A stretch of 64,000 nt of DNA, from positions 124,001 through 188,000 of the forward strand of contig NZ_VKAC01000004.1 of NCBI RefSeq assembly GCF_008041935.1, written 5' to 3'. This document shows positions 40,451 to 49,941 of this stretch, piece by piece. Position 1 is the stretch's first letter; each line of letters starts with the position of its first letter. A program made the translations under genes and the position numbers. The notes under the pieces are model-generated. The model was not told the DNA's origin and ran no database searches. It saw only the letters and a program-made list of their open reading frames with translations. The stretch is from Quadrisphaera setariae. Its GTDB lineage: Bacteria > Actinomycetota > Actinomycetes > Actinomycetales > Quadrisphaeraceae.

Positions 40451-41446
40451 TCACGGGGAAGACTCCTGCTGCTCCGGTCGGGCTGAGGGCGAGGTGCTGG
40501 ACGGGGAGGCGCTCGGGCTGGCGGAGGCGGCCCCGGGGACCCGAGCACTGTAGAGGCGCTGCGCGTCGAGCGCGGGCAGGTCCAGCGCCTCCTCGGTGCT
40601 CACCTGCACGCCGATGCCGTACTGGTCCTGCAGCGCCTGCAGCCAGCGCGCCGCGGGGGTCAGCGCGAAGGACGCGGCGAGCGCGTTCGGCGACCCGATG
40701 GCCTCGACGCGGTACGGCGGCGACAGCGGGCGGAAGTTCACCAGCACCGCCCCACCGGCGCTGCGGATGGCGGTGGCGGCGGTCAGCCGCTGGCCGTTGA
40801 CGGCCACGGCCTCCGCGCCGGAGGCCCACAGGCCGTTGGCGACGCGCTGGAGGTCGCCGTCCTGGACGCGCGCGTCGGCGGCGGGGTCGACGTCGCGGGG
40901 GTTCGCGGGGTCGGTGGCGGCGGCGCGGCCGTCGGTGAGGGTGACCACGAGCCCTGGGCCGGTGACCTCGGTGGTGCCGGAGGCCACGAGCACGCCGTCG
41001 CTGGCGCTGGGGGCGCCGGGGTCCCCCTCGAGCAGGGCGTCCTGCTCGGACTGCACGTCGGCGCGCAGCTGGGAGGCGCGAACGGCCAGGGCGTCGGCCT
41101 CTGAGGTGCGGCGCTGGATGTCGGCCACGAGCTCGGAGCGGTCGGAGGGGTTCGAGGGGGTGTGGAGCGCCAGGACCGCGCCCGTGACCAGCAGGCCCGT
41201 CGCGGCGGCCAGGCCCGCCGTCAGCGCGGCGCGGCGCCGGGAGCGGGGGGCCGCGCTGACGCCCGGAGAGCTGGCGGCGGCGCGGCGGCGCTCAGCGGCA
41301 GCGGCGTAGCCGGGGTCGAGGGGGCGCTCCAGCACCTCCACGAGCAGCGTCATCGACGCGTCGGGCCGCGCACGTCGGGCGGACGACGGCCCGGAGGGCG
41401 CAGGGGTGGCCGGAGCGGGCGTGGGAGTGGGGGTCGGGGCGCTCAC
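40451..41446 (-). CDS. DUF881 membrane-anchored protein (Rv1823-like)
   Basis: 331 aa. A Thr/Pro-rich N-terminus, a short MTLLVEVLERPLDPGYAAAA stretch, one membrane helix (ALTAGLAAATGLLVTGAVLAL), a coiled coil (LVADIQRRTSEADALAVRASQL) and the DUF881 domain (GPGLVVTLTDG, DLQRVANGLWASGAEAVAVNGQRL, IGSPNALAASF). The C-terminus is a Ser/Pro repeat tail. The GTG at 41446 overlaps the pgsA stop by GTGA. It pairs with the second DUF881 gene, with sbp between them. Confidence 0.9.
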   Translation of the reverse strand: MSAPTPTPTPAPATPAPSGPSSARRARPDASMTLLVEVLERPLDPGYAAAAERRRAAASSPGVSAAPRSRRRAALTAGLAAATGLLVTGAVLALHTPSNPSDRSELVADIQRRTSEADALAVRASQLRADVQSEQDALLEGDPGAPSASDGVLVASGTTEVTGPGLVVTLTDGRAAATDPANPRDVDPAADARVQDGDLQRVANGLWASGAEAVAVNGQRLTAATAIRSAGGAVLVNFRPLSPPYRVEAIGSPNALAASFALTPAARWLQALQDQYGIGVQVSTEEALDLPALDAQRLYSARVPGAASASPSASPSSTSPSARPEQQESSP

Positions 41447-42078
41447 GGGGCGCTCCCCGACCTCGCACCGGTCCCGCTGTCGACCTCGCGGCGGGCGCGG
41501 AGCATCGCCCGCACCTGGGCGGCGTAGCGCAGACCCGCCCACCAGTACAGAGCGGTGCCCCAGAGCGCGAACGCCCAGCCCAGCGGACGGGCCACCGCGC
41601 CGACGTGCCCCCCCACCGAGGACAGCAGGATCAGCGGGAAGGCGTACAGGAGGGCGAAGGTGGCCGCCTTGCCCAGGTCGCTGACGGGCAGCGGCCCGTG
41701 GCCCAGTCGCGCCAGCGGCGGCCCGAGCGCGAGGATCAGCAGGTCGCGGGCCACGATGACCGCCACGAGCCACCACGGCACGAGGTCGCGCAGGGCCATC
41801 CCGAGCAGCGTCGCCAGGATGAACAGCCGGTCGGCGGCCGGGTCGAGCACCTGGCCCAGGCGGGTGACCTGGCGCCAGCGGCGGGCCAGGCGCCCGTCGA
41901 GCCAGTCGCTGGCGCCGGAGACCGCGAGCACCGCGAGCGCCCACAGGTCGTGGCCGGTCAGGATGAGGACGGCGAAGACGGGCACCAGCGCCAGGCGCAG
42001 CGCCGAGAGCGCGTTGGGGACGGTGAGCACGGCGTCGCTGGGGTGGTCGGCGGTGCCCGCCGGCCCAGGGCTGCTCAC
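41443..42078 (-). CDS. pgsA: CDP-alcohol phosphatidyltransferase family protein
   Basis: 211 aa membrane protein. The active-site motif D-G-x2-A-R-x8-G-x3-D-x3-D is complete in SDWLDGRLARRWRQVTRLGQ followed by VLDPAADR. Such enzymes transfer a phosphatidyl group from CDP-diacylglycerol to an alcohol; the place before DUF881/sbp matches pgsA2 (Rv1822), so glycerol-3-phosphate is likely but not proven. The GTG at 42078 is chosen just before the family N-terminus (VPNALSALRLALVP). First gene of the conserved block. Confidence 0.88.
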   Translation of the reverse strand: MSSPGPAGTADHPSDAVLTVPNALSALRLALVPVFAVLILTGHDLWALAVLAVSGASDWLDGRLARRWRQVTRLGQVLDPAADRLFILATLLGMALRDLVPWWLVAVIVARDLLILALGPPLARLGHGPLPVSDLGKAATFALLYAFPLILLSSVGGHVGAVARPLGWAFALWGTALYWWAGLRYAAQVRAMLRARREVDSGTGARSGSAP

Positions 42079-42112
42079 GCCTCCAGCATCGCAGCCCTCG
42101 GTGACCGCGGGC

Positions 42113-42811
42113 TCAGCCCCGGGTGGGAGGGGTGGGCACCGGGGCTGGTCTGCGGGCGGGGCGGGGGCGGGCGGTGGCGAGGGCCGCGCGCAGGCTGTCG
42201 CCGGCGGCGCCGCGGTCCACCCGGACCAGGGCGAGAGCGGCGACGACGAGGGCGGTGACGGACTCCCCGAGCTGGTCGCGCTCGCCGCCGTCGAGGTCGG
42301 GGCGGGCGGCGGCCAGGCCGGCGGCGACGGCGGCGCGCAGCTCGTGGCGGTAGGCGGCGACGACGGCGCGGACGGTCTCGTCCTGGCCGATGGGTGCGGC
42401 GGCGGCGTTGAGGAGCAGGCAGCCGAGGCGCGCGTCCGCGGCCGGCCCGGCGCCACCTCGCCCGTCGTCGCCCTCCCCGGCGCTCCCGGTCTCGCTGCCG
42501 CCGGTCTCGGCGGGGGCCACGGCGGCGATGGCCGCGAGGAGACCGCCGAGGTAGGTGGCCAGCGCGTCCGGGGCGACGGGAGCGGTCTGCAGGGGGCGCA
42601 GGCGAGGGCGGACCACCTCGTCGAGGTAGCTGGCCAGGGCGGCGTCGTAGAGGCCCCGCTTGCTGCCGAAGGCGTGGTAGAGGCTCGAGCGCCCCAGGCC
42701 GGTGGCGCGCTCGAGGTCGGGCACGGAGGCCTGCTCGTACCCGTGCTCCCAGAAGACGCGGCGGGCGGCGCGCACGGCGCTCGCCTCCTCGAAGCCCGCT
42801 GGCCTGCCCAT
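42113..42811 (-). CDS. TetR-family repressor
   Basis: 232 aa. The N-terminal TetR helix-turn-helix is clear: GFEEASAVRAARRVFWEHGYEQASVPDLERATGLGRSSLYHAFGSKRGLYDAAL. The C-terminal ligand pocket is Ala/Gly-rich with an acidic Gly/Glu insert. The ATG at 42811 opens on the family start MGRPAGFEE. It is divergent from the DUF1304/dehydrogenase pair; the palindrome at 42870-42882 between them is the likely operator. Divergent layout suggests it represses that pair and itself; the inducing ligand is unknown. Confidence 0.88.
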   Translation of the reverse strand: MGRPAGFEEASAVRAARRVFWEHGYEQASVPDLERATGLGRSSLYHAFGSKRGLYDAALASYLDEVVRPRLRPLQTAPVAPDALATYLGGLLAAIAAVAPAETGGSETGSAGEGDDGRGGAGPAADARLGCLLLNAAAAPIGQDETVRAVVAAYRHELRAAVAAGLAAARPDLDGGERDQLGESVTALVVAALALVRVDRGAAGDSLRAALATARPRPARRPAPVPTPPTRG

Positions 42812-42869
42812 GGTCGCCCCTGCCTGTCGATCGGCGTCGCACCCTCCGCCGTCCGGTGGGGTGCGGTGC

Positions 42870-42882
42870 GCAGAAGTTCTGC
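42870..42882. promoter_or_regulatory. Candidate TetR operator
   Basis: GCAGAAGTTCTGC is a dyad (GCAGAA / TTCTGC with a single central base) in the divergent intergenic region, upstream of the TACAGT -10 box (42892-42897) of the DUF1304 gene. Confidence 0.5.
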
Positions 42883-42905
42883 AATGACCGTTACAGTACT
42901 GCCTC

Positions 42906-43298
42906 GTGGTCATCGCCGGACTCGTCCTCATCAGCGCCGCCGCCCTGCTGCACGTGTGGATCTTCGTGCTCGAGTCGCTGGCGTGGACCAGCCCGCGAGC
43001 GCGCCGCACCTTCGGCCTCAGCCGCGAGGAGGCGCTCGCCACCCAGCAGATGGCGTTCAACCAGGGCTTCTACAACCTCTTCCTCGCGGTCGCCGCGGCG
43101 GCGGGCGTCGTCGTCCTGAGCACCGGCGGTCCGGTGGGCGTCGGCGCTGCGCTCGCGCTGACCGGTGCCGGCTCCATGGCCGGCGCCGCCCTGGTGCTGG
43201 CGGCCTCGGACCGCAGCAAGCTGCGCGCCGCCCTGGCCCAGGGGACGGCCCCGCTGCTCGGCGTCGTCGCGCTGGCCGTGGGCCTCGCCACCCGCTGA
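42906..43298 (+). CDS. DUF1304 membrane protein
   Basis: 130 aa, four hydrophobic segments. The conserved DUF1304 pattern is visible: AALLHVWIFVLESLAW, then LATQQMAFNQGFYNLFLAVAA in the second helix. Function unknown. The GTG at 42906 lies 8 nt after the TACAGT -10 box, so the mRNA is probably leaderless. The dehydrogenase gene follows after 45 bp, so the two are co-transcribed under the TetR regulator. Confidence 0.88.
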   Translation: MVIAGLVLISAAALLHVWIFVLESLAWTSPRARRTFGLSREEALATQQMAFNQGFYNLFLAVAAAAGVVVLSTGGPVGVGAALALTGAGSMAGAALVLAASDRSKLRAALAQGTAPLLGVVALAVGLATR

Positions 43299-43343
43299 CC
43301 ACCTCCCTCCCACAGCCCCGTCGAACGACCAGGAGGTCTCCTC

Positions 43344-44396
43344 ATGACCAGCACGACCAGCTCCACCACCTCGACCAGCCGCCAGTGGCAGCTCGTCTCC
43401 CGCCCCGTCGGCGAGCCGAAGCCCTCCGACGTGCGCCTGGTCGAGGTGCCCCTGCCCGACCTCGGCCCCGGCCAGGTGCGCGTGGCCAACGAGTTCGTCT
43501 CCGTGGACCCCTACATGCGGGGCCGGATGAACGACACCAAGAGCTACGTGCCGCCGTTCGGCCTCGGTGAGTCGATGAACGGCGGGGCCGTCGGCCGCGT
43601 GGTGGCCTCCAGCGCCGACCAGCTGCCCGTGGGCACCCTCGTGGTGCACCAGCAGGGCTGGCGGGACGTCGCCCAGGGCGACGCGGCCGGCTTCCGCGCC
43701 GTGCCCGAGGTGGAGCGCGACGGCGTCGCGGTGCCCTCCTCGGTGCACCTGGGGATCCTGGGGCTCACCGGGCAGACCGCCTACGCGGGGCTGACCGCCG
43801 TCGGCCGCCTCCAGCCGGGTGAGGTGGTGTTCGTCTCCGGCGCCGCCGGTGCTGTGGGCACGGCCGTGGGCCAGGTGGCGCGCCTGCTGGGAGCCTCCCG
43901 GGTGGTCGGGTCCGCCGGTGGCCCGGAGAAGGTGGCCCGCCTCGGCGAGCGCTTCGGCTTCGACGCCGCCCTCGACTACAAGGCCGCCCCCGTGCGCGAG
44001 CAGCTGCCCGCGCTCGTGCCGGACGGCGTGGACGTCTACTTCGACAACGTCGGCGGCGACCACCTGCAGGCCGCGCTCGACGTCATGAACCGCCACGGCC
44101 GCCTCGTGCTGTGCGGCGCCATCTCCGGCTACAACGCCAGCCCGGCCCAGCCCGGTCCGGCCGGTCCGGACAACATGGCCAACACCATCACCCGGAGCCT
44201 GACCCTGCAGGGCTTCACCCTCGGCGACTTCGCGTCCCTGCTGCCCGAGGCCACCACCAAGCTCGCCGAGTGGTTCGCCGCGGGGCAGCTGCAGCACGAC
44301 GAGACCGTGGTCGACGGCGTGGAGAACACCTTCGAGGCGTTCCTGTCCATGATGCGCGGCGGCAACACCGGCAAGATGGTCGTCCGGGTGGGCTGA
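43344..44396 (+). CDS. NADP-dependent MDR oxidoreductase (CurA/LTB4DH-like)
   Basis: 350 aa zinc-free medium-chain dehydrogenase/reductase. Landmarks: QWQLVSRPVGEPKPSDVRLVE at the start, VDPYMRGRMNDTKSYVPPF, the dinucleotide motif VFVSGAAGAVGTAVGQVARLLG, DVYFDNVGGDHLQAALD and the late GNTGKMVVRVG. Related enzymes (CurA, leukotriene B4 12-hydroxydehydrogenase, YncB) reduce enones or alkenals with NADPH, so detoxification of reactive carbonyls is likely. GGAGG precedes the ATG. Confidence 0.9.
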   Translation: MTSTTSSTTSTSRQWQLVSRPVGEPKPSDVRLVEVPLPDLGPGQVRVANEFVSVDPYMRGRMNDTKSYVPPFGLGESMNGGAVGRVVASSADQLPVGTLVVHQQGWRDVAQGDAAGFRAVPEVERDGVAVPSSVHLGILGLTGQTAYAGLTAVGRLQPGEVVFVSGAAGAVGTAVGQVARLLGASRVVGSAGGPEKVARLGERFGFDAALDYKAAPVREQLPALVPDGVDVYFDNVGGDHLQAALDVMNRHGRLVLCGAISGYNASPAQPGPAGPDNMANTITRSLTLQGFTLGDFASLLPEATTKLAEWFAAGQLQHDETVVDGVENTFEAFLSMMRGGNTGKMVVRVG

Positions 44397-44448
44397 GCCC
44401 CTCCGGGCTCACACCCCCCTCGGAGGAGGCGCACCTACCGTCGCGGCC

Positions 44449-45132
44449 GTGCTGTCGCGACGCGGCCTCCTCACCGGCGGGCTCACCCTCACCGCGGGCT
44501 CCGCGCTCGCCGCCTGCGCCGCTCCGGCGTCGCGGGCGGCGAGCGCGTCCCCGCCAGGGTCGGCACCTCCCGGAGGCGACCCACCCCTGCTGATGGTCAT
44601 CCGCCACGCGGAGAAGCCGCCGAGCTCGGGCGCGCCCCACGGGGTGCTGCCCTCCGGGGAGCAGGACGGCGAGTCGCTCACCACCACGGGCTGGGCCCGA
44701 GCCGGCGCGCTGGTCGGGCTGTTCGAACCGGTCGACGCCGAGGGACCCGCAGCGCTGCGCGCCGGACTGTCGCGGCCGGCGGTGCTGGTGGCCGCCGACC
44801 CCTCCCGCGGCAGCCGGCGCCCCTTCCAGACCCTGACGCCGCTCGCCGCGCGGCTGGGGCTGGACGTGCAGACGTCCTTCGCCAAGGGGCAGGAAGCCGC
44901 CCTCGCCTCGTCCCTGCGGGACGTGCGGTCGCCGACGCTCGTGGCGTGGGAGCACCAGGCGATCCCCGCGATCGTCGCGGACTTCGGCCCCGTGGCGCCG
45001 GCACCGCCGTCCAGCTGGCCCGGTGACCGCTTCGACCTCGTGTGGTGCTTCAGCCGGACGGACGACGACGGCTGGCGCTTCAGCCAGGTCCCGCAGCTGC
45101 TGCTCGCCGGTGACAGCGCGCAGCTGCCCTGA
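44449..45132 (+). CDS. Tat-exported lipoprotein histidine phosphatase
   Basis: 227 aa. The signal peptide has twin Arg (LSRRGLLTGGLTLTAG) and a lipobox ALAAC, so it is probably exported folded and lipidated. The body starts with the phosphatase motif VIRHAEKPPSSG and continues in the histidine-phosphatase fold (LTTTGWARAGALVGLFEP). The second-His region is weak: WEHQAIPAIVADFG may supply it. TACCGT lies 7 nt before the GTG at 44449. A second, cytosolic relative is at 18639. Terminator follows. Confidence 0.8.
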   Translation: MLSRRGLLTGGLTLTAGSALAACAAPASRAASASPPGSAPPGGDPPLLMVIRHAEKPPSSGAPHGVLPSGEQDGESLTTTGWARAGALVGLFEPVDAEGPAALRAGLSRPAVLVAADPSRGSRRPFQTLTPLAARLGLDVQTSFAKGQEAALASSLRDVRSPTLVAWEHQAIPAIVADFGPVAPAPPSSWPGDRFDLVWCFSRTDDDGWRFSQVPQLLLAGDSAQLP

Positions 45133-45163
45133 CGCTCACGGGACGACTGCCCCCGGAACGACG

Positions 45164-45196
45164 AAGGCCCTGGTGAGCAGTGCTCACCAGGGCCTT
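45164..45196. terminator. Perfect hairpin between phosphatase gene and tRNA-Pro
   Basis: AAGGCCCTGGTGAGC and its exact complement form a 15-bp stem with an AGT loop. The A/T ends give A-rich and T-rich flanks on both strands, so it can end the phosphatase mRNA and the tRNA transcript. Confidence 0.85.
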
Positions 45197-45200
45197 GCTG

Positions 45201-45274
<74 letters not shown>

Positions 45275-45299
45275 TGGCTCCTCAGAACCGTGGAACACC

Positions 45300-46598
45300 T
45301 TACAGGTCCGGATGCTCGGCACTGCCACCAGGTGGCGACTCCTGGCGCAGCAGCGCTTCCACAGCCGCCACAGGGTCTGCCTCGGGCCCTACAGGACGGA
45401 CGTACCGGCTGGTCGACCGCTCGTCCCGGTGCCCCAACCGGCCTGCCACACGTTCGCTGCTCACTCCCGCCCCACTCAGCCATGAGGCGTGGGTGTGGCG
45501 CGTCTGCCGCGCCAGCGGCCGGAACTCGAGACCAGCGTTCTTGACCGCCCTCGACCACTGCGCCGCCCAGGCGTGGCGCGACACGCCGGGGAAGGCGTCT
45601 GCACCTGCCTCACCGCCGCGCCCCGGTGGGACCGTCGCGGACGACCGCGGAGGAGCCGCGCCTGCGCGCTGGTCCCGCCGGGCACGTCGCCTCGCTGACG
45701 AGTACTCCGAGACCGCCTGGCGACAGGATGCGCACCGACACGCCCCCGTCGTGTAGCCGTTGACCGTCCCGTGGCCGTAGGTGCGGCCGTTGGGCCCGGT
45801 GAACGAGCCCAGCTCGGCGAGCCGCTCCGGCGTGAGAGGAGTGGTGTGGATCTTCGCAGGGAAGGACTTCCCGGACGGCTCCGGCAGGACGAGACGGCGT
45901 GGGAACAGCAGGTCGCCGTCGGCCAGGTGGTGCTGCTCGCACCAGCGCTGCAGCTCCGCCGCGAACGGCCCTCCGACCTCGACCCGCCGCTCCTGCCCGG
46001 ACTTCGTGCCCGACCTCAGCGCGAACCTCTGGCCGTCCTCCGAGGAGCTCCGCCCCGGCTCGACGAGCCTGCGCCGCACCACCAGCGAGTCACCGAGGAC
46101 GTCCTGCGGCTGCAACGCCAGAGCTTCTCCGATCCTCAGACCTGAACGGACCAGCAGGTCGGCCAGGAGACGTGCGCCCGGCGTGGGCAGCGCCTCGCGC
46201 ACGAGGAGGAACTCCTGCGGTGTCATCACCCGGCCCCGCGGGGCGGCCGACCTCGCCTGACGGGGCAGGAGGACGTCGCCGGTCGGCACCTCGCGGATGG
46301 CTCCCACCTCCCGAGCCCGGCGCAGCAGCAGACCGAGCACCACGCGGCACTGCCTCACCAGCTCGGCCCCAGCACCCCGCGACGCGATCCCCGCGAGCAA
46401 GGCCTCCACGTCCTCGCGGCTGGTGCTGGCGACGCGCCTCGGCCCGAGGACGGGGTCGACGTGGCGGAAGTACCGGCTCTCGTAGGACTTCAGGGTCACG
46501 ACGTCGACCCGCGCCGTCGCGGCGTACGACGCCCACGCGTCGGCCACCGTCATGGTGGAGCGGGCGACCTGCTCGTCCCTCTCATCGTCTTCTTCCAC
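45300..46598 (-). CDS. Tyrosine integrase with internal Cys-rich insert
   Basis: About 432 aa. An N-terminal SAM-like domain (TVADAWASYAATARVDVVTLKSYESRYFRHV) is followed by a complete catalytic domain: Arg in VRSGLRIGEALALQP, Lys in RSGTKSGQERRVEV, TRHTHASWLSGAG, GRLGHRDERSTSRYV with the nucleophile Tyr. Inside the catalytic part lies an insert with the motif GRTYGHGTVNGYTTGACRCA followed by SCRQAV. It resembles small Cys/His DNA-binding modules seen in actinophage proteins. The GTG at 46598 has CACGAT 7 nt upstream. It stands beside tRNA-Pro with no other phage genes. Confidence 0.85.
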   Translation of the reverse strand: MEEDDERDEQVARSTMTVADAWASYAATARVDVVTLKSYESRYFRHVDPVLGPRRVASTSREDVEALLAGIASRGAGAELVRQCRVVLGLLLRRAREVGAIREVPTGDVLLPRQARSAAPRGRVMTPQEFLLVREALPTPGARLLADLLVRSGLRIGEALALQPQDVLGDSLVVRRRLVEPGRSSSEDGQRFALRSGTKSGQERRVEVGGPFAAELQRWCEQHHLADGDLLFPRRLVLPEPSGKSFPAKIHTTPLTPERLAELGSFTGPNGRTYGHGTVNGYTTGACRCASCRQAVSEYSSARRRARRDQRAGAAPPRSSATVPPGRGGEAGADAFPGVSRHAWAAQWSRAVKNAGLEFRPLARQTRHTHASWLSGAGVSSERVAGRLGHRDERSTSRYVRPVGPEADPVAAVEALLRQESPPGGSAEHPDL

Positions 46599-46654
46599 GC
46601 GGTGGATCGTGGCGGACACCACCGACACCCCGACCCCCGCGAAGAGCCCCGGAG

Positions 46655-46705
46655 GACGACGAGGGGCGGGCGGCTGCACCTCGCAGCCACCCGCCCGTCG
46701 TCGTC
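46655..46705 (-). terminator. Hairpin downstream of der
   Basis: GACGACGAGGGGCGGGCGGCTGC-like arm (46655-46677) pairs with the arm at 46683-46705 around ACCTC, with a small mismatch. It lies 36 bp past the der stop. Confidence 0.7.
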
Positions 46706-46741
46706 ATTCTGGTCCCCCCCTGCGAGCAGGAGGAGGCGGCG

Positions 46742-48178
46742 TCAGCGGCGGCGCTTCTCCCGCACGCGCACGCTGACCTCCACCGGGGAGCCCTCGAAGC
46801 CGAACTGCTCGCGCAGGCGCCGCTCCAGGAACCGCCGGTACTGCGCCTCGAGGAACCCGGAGGCGAACAGCACGAACCGCGGCGGCCGGGTGGACGCCTG
46901 CGTGCCGAAGAGGATGCGCGGCTGCTTGCCGCCCCGCAGCGGGTGCGGGTGGGCCTGCACGACCTCGGACAGGAACTGGTTCAGGCGGCCCGTCGGCACG
47001 CGCGTGTCCCAGCTGTCCAGCGCCACGTCGAGCGCCGGGACGAGCCTGTCGGTGTGCCGGCCGGTGCGCGCGGAGATGTTCACCCGCGGCGCCCACGCCA
47101 CCTGCGCGAGGTCGGTCTCGATCTCGCGCTCGAGGTAGTGGCGGCGCTCCTCGTCGGTGAGGTCCCACTTGTTGAACGCCAGCACCAGCGCCCGCCCGGA
47201 CTCCACGACGGTGGAGATGATGCGGGTGTCCTGCTCGGTGAGGCGCTCGGAGGCCTCCAGCAGCACCACGGCGACCTCGGCCCGCTCCAGGGCCGCCTGC
47301 GTGCGCAGGGAGGCGTAGTAGTCGGCGCCGGAGGTCTGGTGGACGCGGCGGCGGATGCCGGCGGTGTCCACGAACCGCCACGGGCGCCCGCCGAGCTCCA
47401 CGAGCTCGTCGACCGGGTCGCGGGTGGTGCCGGCGGTGCTGTCGACGACGACGCGCTCGGAGCCGACCAGCTTGTTGAGCAGGCTCGACTTGCCGACGTT
47501 CGGACGGCCCAGCAGCGCCACGCGCCGCGGCCCGCCGGGCGCCTCGGCGTCCCCCACGAGCTTCTCGGGGACGGCCTTGAGCACGGCGTCGAGGAGATCT
47601 CCCGAACCGCGACCGTGCAGCGCCGAGACCGGGTGCGGCTCCCCCAGGCCGAGCGACCACAGCTGCGAGGCGTCGGCCTCGGTGCGCTCGTCGTCGACCT
47701 TGTTCGCCGCCAGCACCACGGGCTTGCCCGAGCGGCGGATGAGCTTCACCACGGCCTCGTCGGTGCCGGTGGCGCCCACGGAGGCGTCGACCACGAAGAC
47801 GACGACGTCGGCCAGCTCGATGGCGATCTCGGCCTGCTCGGCCACGCGGGCGTCGAGCCCGTGGACGTCGACCTCCCAGCCGCCGGTGTCGACGACGACG
47901 AAGGGCGTGCCGGCCCACTCGGTGGTGTACCGGACGCGGTCGCGGGTGACGCCGGGCACGTCCTGCACGACGGCCTCTCGGCGGCCGAGGACGCGGTTGA
48001 CCAGCGTCGACTTGCCCACGTTGGGGCGTCCGATGATGGCGACGACGGGCAGGACGCCCTCGTCGTCGCTGCCGTGGACGTCGTGCTCGCCGTCGAGGAC
48101 GGCGAGGTCGTCGTCGGACAGCTCGTAGTCCTCCAGCCCGACGCGCAGCGCACGGGTCGGGTCCAGCTCCTCGCTCAT
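46742..48178 (-). CDS. der: Ribosome-biogenesis GTPase Der (EngA)
   Basis: 478 aa with two GTPase domains in tandem, as in all Der proteins, and a C-terminal KH-like domain. Domain 1 has [22 protein letters not shown] and AANKVD; domain 2 has [24 protein letters not shown] and AFNKWDL. Der helps assemble the 50S subunit. The ~50-residue acidic N-terminal extension is normal in actinobacteria. The ATG at 48178 overlaps the cmk stop (ATGA), so they are coupled. Terminator at 46655-46705. Confidence 0.96.
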   Translation of the reverse strand: MSEELDPTRALRVGLEDYELSDDDLAVLDGEHDVHGSDDEGVLPVVAIIGRPNVGKSTLVNRVLGRREAVVQDVPGVTRDRVRYTTEWAGTPFVVVDTGGWEVDVHGLDARVAEQAEIAIELADVVVFVVDASVGATGTDEAVVKLIRRSGKPVVLAANKVDDERTEADASQLWSLGLGEPHPVSALHGRGSGDLLDAVLKAVPEKLVGDAEAPGGPRRVALLGRPNVGKSSLLNKLVGSERVVVDSTAGTTRDPVDELVELGGRPWRFVDTAGIRRRVHQTSGADYYASLRTQAALERAEVAVVLLEASERLTEQDTRIISTVVESGRALVLAFNKWDLTDEERRHYLEREIETDLAQVAWAPRVNISARTGRHTDRLVPALDVALDSWDTRVPTGRLNQFLSEVVQAHPHPLRGGKQPRILFGTQASTRPPRFVLFASGFLEAQYRRFLERRLREQFGFEGSPVEVSVRVREKRRR

Positions 48179-48990
48179 GCGCGGGCTCCTGCGGTCTCGG
48201 GTGCCGGTGCGGCGGGGTGGGCCGGCAGGGCGGCGGCGGCCAGCGCCAGCAGCGCCTCGACCCCCTCCTCCAGCGTGCCGGAGTTGTCGAGGACGGCGAC
48301 GCCGTCGGCGGCCTCGGTGAAGGAGGCGACGGTGGAGTCGTCGCGGTCGCGCCGGACCACCTCGTCGCGGGTGCGCTCGACAGCGGCCTCGTCGGACGTG
48401 CCGTGCAGCTCCAGGGCCCGGCGCGCCAGGCGGCGCTGCTCGTCGACGACCACCAGGACGCGCACGGCGGCGTCGGGCGCCACCACGGTGGTGAGGTCGC
48501 GACCCTCGGCCACGACGCCCCGCTCGGCGGCCTGGACGGCGATGGCGGCGCGCTGGCGGGCGATGAGCTCGGCGCGGACCTCGAGGTTGGTCGCCACCGC
48601 GCTCACGGCGGCGGAGATGCGGCTCTCCCGGATCGCGGCGGTGACGTCGGTGCCGCGGACGATGACGTACGGGCGCTCCGGGTCGGTGCCCACCCGCAGG
48701 TCCAGACCGCGGGCCAGGCTGGCGACGGCCTCGTCGGACCCGTGGTCGCGCCCTCCCGGCGTCGACGACGCGGCGGCGGCCGCGGCCAGGTCGACACCGT
48801 CCTCCAGGGCCGCCCAGCACACCGCGCGGTAGTAGGCGCCGGTGTCGAGGTAGCCCGCGCCGAGCGCGGCGGCGGTGCGGCGGCACAGCGTGGACTTGCC
48901 GGAGCCGGAGGGACCGTCGACGACGACGACGAGCCCGCGCGCGGGGGGCTGCGCGCTGGACGGGGTGGGGTGTTCGGGTGGAGCGTGCAC
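48175..48990 (-). CDS. cmk: Cytidylate kinase
   Basis: About 271 aa. Cmk phosphorylates (d)CMP. P-loop: [22 protein letters not shown], then [35 protein letters not shown] and [24 protein letters not shown]. The C-terminus has the RRDRDDSTV lid region. The GTG at 48990 is chosen because TACCCT lies 6 nt upstream; the frame continues further up but without conserved residues. It is coupled to der. In Mycobacterium cmk follows rluB directly; here five genes separate them. Confidence 0.93.
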   Translation of the reverse strand: MHAPPEHPTPSSAQPPARGLVVVVDGPSGSGKSTLCRRTAAALGAGYLDTGAYYRAVCWAALEDGVDLAAAAAASSTPGGRDHGSDEAVASLARGLDLRVGTDPERPYVIVRGTDVTAAIRESRISAAVSAVATNLEVRAELIARQRAAIAVQAAERGVVAEGRDLTTVVAPDAAVRVLVVVDEQRRLARRALELHGTSDEAAVERTRDEVVRRDRDDSTVASFTEAADGVAVLDNSGTLEEGVEALLALAAAALPAHPAAPAPETAGARA

Positions 48991-49041
48991 CCCCCGAGGG
49001 TAATGGCCAGCAGCGACGGCGCTGGTCACTAGCCTGGTCGC

Positions 49042-49893
49042 GTGGCCACCTCACCCCGCCCGACCGGAACCCCCGAGCAGGTCGAGGAGGCGACCGCGGC
49101 GCTGGAGTTCGTCGCCGCCCTCGCCACCCGCCTCGGCGAGGAGGCGACCCGCCGCCAGGCCGGCGCCGTCGAGCAGCGCAAGCCCGCCGCGGCGCTGACC
49201 GGCTCGGTGGTCACCGACGTCGACCTCGACACCGAGCGCGCCGTCGACGAGGCCCTGCGCGAGCGCTTCCCCGCCGACGGGATCATCGGCGAGGAGGGCG
49301 CCGACCGGCCCCCCGCGGACCCCGAGCGGGGGCGGACCTGGGTGGTCGACCCCATCGACGGCACCCTCAACTACGCCCGCCGGCTGGGCCCGTGGTCGGT
49401 GGTGGTCTCCGCGTGGCGCGGCCCGCGCGAGCGGCCGCACGCCGAGTCCGTCGCGGTGTGGACCGGCGGGCACCTCTACACCGCCCTGGTCGGCCACGGC
49501 GCCTTCGTCCGCGTGGGCGGGCCGGACGCCGAACCGCGCCGCCTGCACCTGGAGGGGCCGGCGGAGGCCGGCGGCGTGGTGAGGGCCGGCGCCGGTGTGC
49601 TGGGTGCTGTCAAGGAGGCCGGCTGGCTGGCCAAGGTGGTGGAGAGCTCCGCCGCCGAGGTGGTCTCCATCGCCGACGGCCGCGTCATGGGCACGCTGCG
49701 GCTGGGGGGCGACCGCCGCGACCTGCACGGACCCGCGCTGCTGGTCGCCGAGGCCGGCGGCGCCGTGGTGCCGCTGGACGGCGAGCCGCTGTCCGGCGTG
49801 AGCCGCTCCCTGGTCCTGGCCCACCCCGGCGCCGTCGACGACCTCGTGGCGCTCGCCACGGCGAACCTCCCCGTCAGCGGCCCCGCCGACTGA
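49042..49893 (+). CDS. Inositol monophosphatase family protein
   Basis: 283 aa Li-sensitive-type phosphatase. Metal-binding motifs: GIIGEEGA (Glu) and [21 protein letters not shown] (DxxDG), plus the C-terminal [22 protein letters not shown]. Members act on inositol phosphates, histidinol phosphate, or FBP; the substrate is not decided here. TAGCCT is 6 nt upstream of the GTG at 49042, so the mRNA is probably leaderless. It is divergent from cmk, part of the group inserted between cmk and tyrA. Confidence 0.88.
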   Translation: MATSPRPTGTPEQVEEATAALEFVAALATRLGEEATRRQAGAVEQRKPAAALTGSVVTDVDLDTERAVDEALRERFPADGIIGEEGADRPPADPERGRTWVVDPIDGTLNYARRLGPWSVVVSAWRGPRERPHAESVAVWTGGHLYTALVGHGAFVRVGGPDAEPRRLHLEGPAEAGGVVRAGAGVLGAVKEAGWLAKVVESSAAEVVSIADGRVMGTLRLGGDRRDLHGPALLVAEAGGAVVPLDGEPLSGVSRSLVLAHPGAVDDLVALATANLPVSGPAD

Positions 49894-49941
49894 CGCGGCC
49901 GGCCGAGGTGGCCTCCCCGGGGGCACCTCCCGCCTGAGGCC

